Positions 58,346-64,000 of a DNA stretch of 64,000 nt are shown here, piece after piece. The stretch is taken from contig NZ_WEGI01000007.1 of the NCBI RefSeq assembly GCF_009604425.1, forward strand, positions 413,886 through 477,885, read 5' to 3'. The first letter of the stretch is position 1. The number at the start of each line of letters is the position of its first letter. The stretch is from Nocardia aurantia. GTDB taxonomy: Bacteria > Actinomycetota > Actinomycetes > Mycobacteriales > Mycobacteriaceae. The notes beneath the pieces were generated by a model, which did not search any database, had not been told where the DNA came from, and worked only from the letters and a program-made list of their open reading frames with translations. The position numbers were made by a program, and so were the translations under genes.

Positions 58346-59434
58346 ATGAGCAAGGAACCGAGCCGGAGAACGCCACGTCCAATGATTTCGAACCGATTGG
58401 ACTTGTTCTCAGCTGGGGAGGTCGTCTTGGAGCATTGCCAGAGATTCCGCACCTCGGATGCGGGGATCCGCCGCCGGCGGGACGTGGTCCGCACCGGTGT
58501 CACCGACGAGGAGATCCGCCGGATGTGCCTGGGCGGGAGCTGGCATCGGCTCCGCCGCGGCACCTATACCGACCGCGCGGGCTTCACCGGCCTCGGCGCC
58601 GCCGACCGGCATCGGATGCTGATCGCGGCGGTCGTCGACAACCTGTCCGGCGACGCGATCCTCAGCCACCAGTCGGCGGCCGTCGTCTACGGCGCGCCGG
58701 TGTGGGACCAGTTGCTGCCACGGGTGTGCGTCACCCGCAACCGGCGCAACGGCGGCCGGATCAAACCCGACCTCAAGGTGCACTGCGCGCCCGTCGACAC
58801 CGTGGCCGAGATCGCCGGCCTGCGACTGACCACACCCGCACGCACGATCGTCGACGTGGCCCGCACGGTCCCGTTCGAGGCCGCGGTAGTCGCCGGTGAC
58901 GCACTGGTCCGCACCTACGGCGTCGGCCCCGGGGCCCTCGCCGCCGAACTGGAGGCCGCGAAGCACCGGCACGGCGTGCATCTGGCCCGCCACGTGGTCC
59001 GCTTCCTGGACCCGCACAGCACGAGCGTCGGCGAGTCCCGGAGCCGGGTGATGTTCCACCGCTTCGGTATTCCGGTGCCACTGTCCCACGGGGAGGTGTT
59101 CACCTCGCAGGGCACCTCGCTCGGGCAGGTCGACTTCTATTTCGGCGACACCGGCGTCGTCGGCGAATTCGACGGCCGGGCCAGGTACGGCCGGCTGGTT
59201 CGCTCCGGCGACGATCCCGGGCAGGCCGTCGTCCTGGCGAAACGGCGCGAGGACGCGTTGCGCGGCAACGGCTTTCAGGTCGTCCGCTGGACCTGGGACG
59301 ATCTGGCCGGCGGCGACGTGGCCGCGCGCATCCGCCAGGCGCTGATATACGCCGGGCAACGGGCCCGGCCGGACGGCTGGATCCGCGGCACCGACCTACC
59401 GGAGCCGAAACCGCTGGTCCTCCACGAACTCTGA
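58346..59434 (+). CDS. AbiEi-like antitoxin / DUF559-type protein
   Basis: A 362-residue soluble protein. The first half has a winged-helix AbiEi-like region: VVRTGVTDEEIRRMCLGGSW, HRLRRGTYTDRAGF, AILSHQSAAVVYGAPVW, LTTPARTIVDVARTVPFEAA. The C-terminal part looks like the DUF559/Vsr endonuclease-like fold: STSVGESRSRVMFHRFGIPV, VDFYFGDTGVVGEFDGRARY, FQVVRWTWDDL. Such proteins are annotated as type IV antitoxin-like, yet no AbiEii toxin gene is next to it. It appears as a solitary gene, common in Nocardia and mycobacteria. The start could also be ATG 58382. Confidence 0.8.
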   Translation: MSKEPSRRTPRPMISNRLDLFSAGEVVLEHCQRFRTSDAGIRRRRDVVRTGVTDEEIRRMCLGGSWHRLRRGTYTDRAGFTGLGAADRHRMLIAAVVDNLSGDAILSHQSAAVVYGAPVWDQLLPRVCVTRNRRNGGRIKPDLKVHCAPVDTVAEIAGLRLTTPARTIVDVARTVPFEAAVVAGDALVRTYGVGPGALAAELEAAKHRHGVHLARHVVRFLDPHSTSVGESRSRVMFHRFGIPVPLSHGEVFTSQGTSLGQVDFYFGDTGVVGEFDGRARYGRLVRSGDDPGQAVVLAKRREDALRGNGFQVVRWTWDDLAGGDVAARIRQALIYAGQRARPDGWIRGTDLPEPKPLVLHEL

Positions 59435-59759
59435 ACACGCGTCGGCCGGGCCGCACTCGCAGCCCGGCCGCGCCTCGCCCGCAGGCACGGTCGGGTCGCT
59501 CCTTCGGGGCACGGCAGGCCGCTCTGCCGGACGCGGCCGGGTCGCTCCCCAGACACGGCCAGATCGCTCCACCGGACCCGGTCGGGTCGTTCCCGGGGGC
59601 ACGGCCGGGTCGCTCCTCGGACTGTTCCGGTGCCTCGTTCCTGCGGGCAGGCCGGCGCAGGCGCGGCGCCGAGGTCTCGGATTCACAACGGGTGCGGTGT
59701 GGTTGCTCTCCGCGGGTGGCGCTTTCCGGCCCCGAGCACACGCCTGTTAGCGTGCGAAT
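59435..59759. repeat. 325-base gap with six imperfect 23-base repeats before coaD
   Basis: Six imperfect copies of a unit close to ACGGCCGGGTCGCTCC start at 59487, 59511, 59533, 59555, 59578 and 59601, a period of 22-24 bases. No protein is evident. At the right end TAGCGT (59748-59753) ends six bases before the coaD ATG and fits a leaderless -10. Confidence 0.7.
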
Positions 59760-60245
59760 ATGGCTGGAGCACTGTGTCCTGGTTCGTTCGACCCGGTAAC
59801 CAACGGTCACCTCGACGTGATCACCCGGGCGGCGTCGCAGTTCGACGAAGTCGTCGTCACGGTCATGATCAACAAGACCAAGCAAGGCATGTTCACCGTC
59901 GAGGAACGGATGGACATGCTGCGTGAGGCCACCTCGGACCTGCACAACGTGCGGGTCGAGTCGTGGCACGGCCTGCTGGTGAACTTCGCGCGGGAGCAGG
60001 GCATCCACGCGATCGTCAAGGGCCTGCGCGACGCCACCGACTTCGGATACGAGTTGCAGATGGCGCAGATGAACAAGAAGCTCTCCGGCGTCGACACCTA
60101 CTTCCTCGCCACCAACCCGGCATTCAGCTACCTGTCGAGTTCGCTGGTGAAGGAGGTCGCGACCTACGGCGGCGACGTCACCGACATGCTGCCGCCCTCG
60201 GTGCACAAACGCCTGCTCGCCCGCCTGGCCGAGCGCAAAGGCTGA
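59760..60245 (+). CDS. coaD: Phosphopantetheine adenylyltransferase CoaD
   Basis: Penultimate step of coenzyme A synthesis: ATP plus 4'-phosphopantetheine to dephospho-CoA. It has 161 residues, the standard length. LCPGSFDPVTNGHLDVITRA includes the nucleotidyl-transfer motif TNGH; GLRDATDFGYELQMAQMN and YLSSSLVKEVATYGGDV are conserved. ATG 59760 probably lacks a leader. In mycobacteria coaD, rsmD and pyc are close neighbours; here rsmD and pyc are on the opposite strand. Confidence 0.96.
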   Translation: MAGALCPGSFDPVTNGHLDVITRAASQFDEVVVTVMINKTKQGMFTVEERMDMLREATSDLHNVRVESWHGLLVNFAREQGIHAIVKGLRDATDFGYELQMAQMNKKLSGVDTYFLATNPAFSYLSSSLVKEVATYGGDVTDMLPPSVHKRLLARLAERKG

Positions 60246-60277
60246 GTCGCTCGGCTCGGCCGAATGCACCACCCGAA

Positions 60278-60352
60278 TCGCCCGGCCGACCGCAACACCC
60301 TGTTGCCCGGCCGACCGCAACACCCCAGTCGCCCGGCCGAGCGAAACTGCCG
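60278..60352. repeat. Three 25-26-base repeats after coaD
   Basis: Copies of CGCCCGGCCGACCGCAACAC begin at about 60279, 60304 and 60330; the last is degenerate. They lie between the convergent ends of coaD and rsmD. A weaker relative may start at 60248. Confidence 0.6.
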
Positions 60353-60469
60353 GGTCTCGGCGGGCTGAGCTGACTTTCCGCCAAGACCGCGGAAGCGTCG
60401 AATGGGCGATCGACAACTTGCACCTTGCACACGGCGGGTGAGGCGGCCCGGTCCGGCCCGCGTCGGCGG

Positions 60470-61024
60470 TCAGTCGAATTCGGCGATGTCGATCCGGGTT
60501 TCGCCGTATCGCCGCGGTTTCTCGGCGGAATAGTCTGCGGGCCACTGTGTTTCGGGCGACCGGGTAGCGCGCTCCACGACGATCAGTGCCCCGGGATGCA
60601 ACCAGTCGTGCCCGGCCAGCGCCGAGAGATCGGCCGCGACCTCGTCACCGGACAGCGCGTAGGGCGGATCGGAGAACACCAGGTCGTACCGATCCGCCGG
60701 AGCGGTCGCGAGCACGGAACCGACCGAGCCGAGGCGCAATTCGGCGCCGGACAGCCCCAGATCCGCGATGTTGCCACGCACCACCGCTGCGGCCTTGCGA
60801 TCCGATTCGACCAGCAGCGCATGCGAAGCGCCACGCGAGAGCGCCTCCAGCCCGAGCGCACCCGAGCCCGCGTACAGATCCAGCACCCGCACACCGTCGA
60901 AATCCATGCGCGCGTTCAGCACACTGAACAACGCCTCGCGCACCCGATCCGACGTGGGCCGGGTCCCCGCCGGCGGCACCCGCAACCGCCGACCACCCAC
61001 GGCCCCAGCCACGATCCTGGTCAC
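60470..61024 (-). CDS. rsmD: 16S rRNA (guanine-966-N2)-methyltransferase RsmD
   Basis: Methylates G966 of 16S rRNA. It has 184 residues. MTRIVAGAVGGRRLRVPPAG and TRPTSDRVREALFSVL form the N-terminal motif; VLDLYAGSGALGLEALSRGA is the SAM-binding loop; DLVFSDPPYAL holds the catalytic DPPY. The start is GTG at 61024. It is probably in the same transcription direction as pyc, across a 406-base repeat region. Confidence 0.95.
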   Translation of the reverse strand: MTRIVAGAVGGRRLRVPPAGTRPTSDRVREALFSVLNARMDFDGVRVLDLYAGSGALGLEALSRGASHALLVESDRKAAAVVRGNIADLGLSGAELRLGSVGSVLATAPADRYDLVFSDPPYALSGDEVAADLSALAGHDWLHPGALIVVERATRSPETQWPADYSAEKPRRYGETRIDIAEFD

Positions 61025-61042
61025 GACAGTCCCGCCGGAATA

Positions 61043-61430
61043 CGCACCGGCGCAAGACTTCTCGCACGCGAACGGACGCCAGACAATGCCAGGCGCCTAC
61101 CCCCAGCCGCGACCGGGGCCACCACCGGCGCAAGACTTCCGGCCTGCGAACGGTCGCTGGGCAATGCCGGGCGCCTACCCCCAGCCGCGACCGAGGTCAC
61201 CACCGGCGCAGGGCTTCCCGCCCACGAACGGTCGCTGGGCAATGCCCGGCGTCTACCCCCAGCCGCAACCGAGGTCACCACCGGCGCAAGACTTCTCGCC
61301 CGCAAACGGACGCCGGGCAAAGCCCGGCGCCTACCCCCAGCCGCGACCGAGGTCACCACCGGCGCAGGGCTTCCCGCCCACGAACCGACACTGGGCAATG
61401 CGTGGCGCCTGCCCTCGGCCGCGACCGGGG
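61043..61430. repeat. Five-copy 78-base tandem repeat between pyc and rsmD
   Basis: The unit begins near ACCACCGGCGCAAGACTTC and recurs at 61043, 61121, 61199, 61277 and 61355, exactly 78 bases apart, with copies alternating in small changes (CAAGACTTC against CAGGGCTTC). 78 is 26 codons, so several frames stay open through the array, but none has a convincing start or a recognisable product. It fills the 406 bases between the pyc stop and the rsmD start. Confidence 0.85.
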
Positions 61431-64000
61431 TCACTCCGCCGCGACCTCGTTCGGGCTGAGGTCGATCAGCAGGTCGCCGCCTTCGACCTGCTGTACGCGG
61501 CTGATCGCGACCCGGCGTACCCGGCCCGCACGCGGGGCGGTGATGGCAGCCTCCATTTTCATCGCCTCGATCGTGCCGATGGTGTCACCGGCGGCGATAG
61601 CGTCGCCCTCGGTGATCGTCAGGGTGACGACGCCCGCGAACGGGGCGGCGACATGGCCGGGATTGGTGCGGTCGGCCTTCTCCGCGGAGGGGATCTCGCT
61701 GGCCACCGAGCGGTCGCGCACGGTGATCGGACGTAGTTGTCCGTTGAGGATGCACATCACGGTGCGCATGCCGCGATCGTCGGGTTCGGAGATGGCCTCC
61801 AAGCCGATCAACAGCGTCACACCCTTCTCCAACTGGACCCGGTGTTCCTCACCGTGGCGCAGGCCGTAGAAGAACTGATTCGCCGACAACCCCGACGTAT
61901 CACCGTACTTCTCCCGATGCGCCAGGAATTCCGACGTCGGCGCGGGAAACAGCAGACGGTTCAACGTTTCCTGCCGCTGCTGCGACGAACCATCCAGCGC
62001 CGCTTCGTCCTCCGGCGACAGCATCGTCTCCGGCTTCGCCGGACCACGACCAGCCAACGCCCGCGTCCGGAACGGCTCCGGCCAGCCACCCGCCGGCGTC
62101 CCCAATTCCCCACGCAGAAAACCGACCACCGAATCCGGAATATCGAACCGCGCCGGATCACCCGCGAAATCCTCAATATCGACACCACTGCCGACCAGGG
62201 ACAGGGCGAGGTCACCGACCACCTTCGACGACGGGGTCACCTTCACCAACCGACCCAGCAACCGGTCCGCCGCAGCGTACTTCGCCTCCACCTCCTCGAA
62301 CCGGTCACCGAGACCCAGCGCAATGGCCTGCTGCCGCAAATTCGACAACTGACCACCCGGAATCTCGTGGTGATACACCCGGCCCGTCGGCCCCGGCAAC
62401 CCGGACTCGAACGGACCGTACACCTTCCGCAACGACTCCCAATACGGTTCGAGATCACACACATTCTGCAAGTTCAACCCGGTGTCGTACGGGGAATGCG
62501 CCGCCGCAGCCACGATCGCCGACAACGCCGGTTGGCTGGTCGTCCCCGCCATCGGTGCGCTGGCACCGTCCACCGCATCCGCACCCGCCTGCCACGCCGC
62601 CAGATACGTCGCCAACTGGCCACCGGGTGTGTCGTGGGTGTGCACATGCACCGGCACATCGAAGTTGCGGCGTAGCGCGGTCACCAGCGTGTGCGCCGCC
62701 GGAGCCCGCAGCAGACCCGCCATGTCCTTGATCGCCACAATGTGCGCACCAGCATCCACCACCTGCTCCGCCAGCTTCAGGTAATAGTCCAGGGTGTACA
62801 GGTTTTCGTTCGGATCCGACAGGTCACCGGTATACGACAGCGCGACTTCCGCGACGGCGGTCCCGGTTTCGAGAACGGCGTCGATCGCGGGCCGCATCTG
62901 ATCAACATTGTTGAGCGCGTCGAAGATCCGGAAAATATCGATCCCCGTGTCGGTGGCCTCACGGACGAACGCGCGGGTCACCCGCTCGGGGTACGGGGTG
63001 TACCCGACCGTGTTCCGGCCCCGCAACAACATCTGAAGACAGATGTTCGGCACCGCTTCCCGCAACGCCGCCAACCGCTCCCACGGATCCTCATACAAGA
63101 ACCGCAGCGCCACATCATAAGTCGCGCCACCCCAGCACTCGATCGACAACAGTTCCGGTGTCAGCCGGGCGACGTGCCCGGCCACCTGCAACAACCCATT
63201 CGTCCGCACCCGCGTCGCCAGCAGTGACTGATGCGCATCACGGAAAGTGGTATCCGTCACCGCCACCGCATCCTGCGCCCGCAGAGCCCGCGCAAAACCC
63301 GTCGGCCCCAACTCCAGCAACCGCTGCCGCGACCCCGACGGCGGCGCCACCGACAAATCGATCACCGGCAACTTGTCATGCGGATACACCGCCGTCGGAC
63401 GCTCACCATGCGGCTTGTTCACCGTGACATCGGCGAGATAGCGCAGAATCTTGGTGCCCCGGTCGGCCGACCCACGCTGGGTGAGCAGATGCGGCCGTTC
63501 CTCGATGAACGAGGTGGTCACCCGCCCGGCTTGGAAGTCCGCATCGTCCAGCACCGCCTGCAGGAACGGAATGTTGGTGGAAACACCACGAATTCGGAAC
63601 TCGGCCACCGCCCGCCGCGCCCGCGACACGGCGGTGGCGAAGTCGTGCCCACGACAGGTGAGCTTCACGAGCATCGAATCGAAGTAGGCGCCGACCTCGG
63701 CACCCAGAGTCGCGCCACCGTCGAGGCGGATACCCGCGCCGCCCGGGCTGCGATACCCGGTGATCCGCCCGGTATCGGGCCGGAAACCGTTGGCCGGGTC
63801 CTCGGTCGTGATCCGGCACTGCAACGCCGCACCCCGAATCCGCACCGACTCCTGACTCAACCCCAAATCCGCCAGAGACTCCCCCGCCGCAATCCGCATC
63901 TGCGACTGCACCAAATCCACATCAGTGATCTCCTCCGTCACCGTATGCTCCACCTGAATCCGCGGATTCATCTCGATGAACACATGATCCCCACGCTCAT
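61431..64000 (-). CDS. pyc: Pyruvate carboxylase, N-terminal part outside window
   Basis: Biotin enzyme that makes oxaloacetate from pyruvate and bicarbonate. The visible part holds the end of the biotin carboxylase domain (FIEMNPRIQVEHTVTEEITD), the full carboxyltransferase (DAVAVTDTTFRDAHQSLLAT; GGATYDVALRFLYEDPWERL; IAIKDMAGLLRAP-like AIKDMAGLLRAPAAH) and the biotin carrier end with IEAMKMEAAI (biotin Lys). The frame is open to base 64000, so the gene continues beyond the window. In mycobacteria it is next to rsmD as here. Confidence 0.96.
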   Translation of the reverse strand, partial: ERGDHVFIEMNPRIQVEHTVTEEITDVDLVQSQMRIAAGESLADLGLSQESVRIRGAALQCRITTEDPANGFRPDTGRITGYRSPGGAGIRLDGGATLGAEVGAYFDSMLVKLTCRGHDFATAVSRARRAVAEFRIRGVSTNIPFLQAVLDDADFQAGRVTTSFIEERPHLLTQRGSADRGTKILRYLADVTVNKPHGERPTAVYPHDKLPVIDLSVAPPSGSRQRLLELGPTGFARALRAQDAVAVTDTTFRDAHQSLLATRVRTNGLLQVAGHVARLTPELLSIECWGGATYDVALRFLYEDPWERLAALREAVPNICLQMLLRGRNTVGYTPYPERVTRAFVREATDTGIDIFRIFDALNNVDQMRPAIDAVLETGTAVAEVALSYTGDLSDPNENLYTLDYYLKLAEQVVDAGAHIVAIKDMAGLLRAPAAHTLVTALRRNFDVPVHVHTHDTPGGQLATYLAAWQAGADAVDGASAPMAGTTSQPALSAIVAAAAHSPYDTGLNLQNVCDLEPYWESLRKVYGPFESGLPGPTGRVYHHEIPGGQLSNLRQQAIALGLGDRFEEVEAKYAAADRLLGRLVKVTPSSKVVGDLALSLVGSGVDIEDFAGDPARFDIPDSVVGFLRGELGTPAGGWPEPFRTRALAGRGPAKPETMLSPEDEAALDGSSQQRQETLNRLLFPAPTSEFLAHREKYGDTSGLSANQFFYGLRHGEEHRVQLEKGVTLLIGLEAISEPDDRGMRTVMCILNGQLRPITVRDRSVASEIPSAEKADRTNPGHVAAPFAGVVTLTITEGDAIAAGDTIGTIEAMKMEAAITAPRAGRVRRVAISRVQQVEGGDLLIDLSPNEVAAE

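Noticed and set aside
58346..59434. Complete AbiE toxin-antitoxin pair
   Set aside because: No AbiEii-type nucleotidyltransferase gene adjoins it; the next genes are GtrA and coaD.
61043..61430. CRISPR array
   Set aside because: Units are contiguous 78-base repeats without unique spacers, and no cas genes are present.
61021..61434. Open frames within the 78-base repeat array as a repeat-protein gene
   Set aside because: Frames stay open on both strands only because 78 is a multiple of three; none has a ribosome site or recognisable product.

Overview
The window is about 64 kb of very GC-rich DNA with dense genes, many GTG and TTG starts and Actinobacteria-specific families (SepIVA-like protein, mycobacterial-type L,D-transpeptidase, DUF4333, DUF1707, GlnR-type box). 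It carries the sepIVA-DUF177-rpmF-rnc-mutM, smc-ftsY, amt-glnB-glnD and coaD/rsmD/pyc genes known as neighbours in mycobacteria. A Nocardiaceae genome, most likely Nocardia, fits best; this rests on gene content and order, not on a search.

Layout. 1-5.1 kb: end of a sugar ABC permease, then the minus-strand nitrogen operon amt-glnB-glnD behind a GlnR-like box. 5.4-7.1 kb: ftsY. 7.2-12.6 kb: small metabolic and hypothetical genes and two TetR repressors, each divergent from an oxidoreductase with palindromic operators between. 12.7-16.9 kb: smc and a small secreted protein. 17-20.6 kb: a 1031-residue BTAD/ATPase regulator and a lipoprotein. 20.6-26.9 kb: an L,D-transpeptidase, a two-component system, and ectABCD ending in a strong hairpin. 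27.1-30.4 kb: a paired acyl-CoA dehydrogenase and two small proteins. 30.4-35.3 kb: kdpFABC with an extra 27-residue peptide gene and an oversized KdpC. 35.7-44.3 kb: an accessory island (below). 44.6-47.9 kb: kdpDE. 48.0-51.9 kb: OsmC, acylphosphatase, and a cluster of a DUF1190-like membrane protein, a glutathionylspermidine-synthase-like ATP-grasp enzyme and a DUF350 protein. 52-64 kb: PHP hydrolase, PF10118 protein, mutM-rnc-rpmF-DUF177-sepIVA, GtrA, an AbiEi/DUF559-like protein, coaD, rsmD and pyc, with three short tandem-repeat arrays around coaD and rsmD.

Most notable is the island at 35.7-44.3 kb. It sits between kdpFABC and kdpDE, which are direct divergent neighbours in mycobacteria. 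It holds a RipA-like membrane protein, two tandem paralogues each fusing a PfkB/ribokinase-family kinase to a C-terminal PF10137-type TIR-like domain, and, divergently, a 1556-residue TIR-NACHT-pentapeptide-14xWD40 protein built like a bacterial NLR. One TIR-like domain keeps the expected glutamate (E457); the other has glutamine at that place (Q463). This looks like an uncharacterised nucleotide-based immune or conflict system. That function is inferred from domains and context only.

A second theme is osmotic and envelope stress: transpeptidase, two-component system, ectoine/hydroxyectoine genes and the Kdp potassium pump lie within 28 kb. This whole block (16.4-54 kb) separates smc from mutM and carries osmC-acyP in inverted orientation, suggesting insertion plus inversion in an otherwise conserved region.
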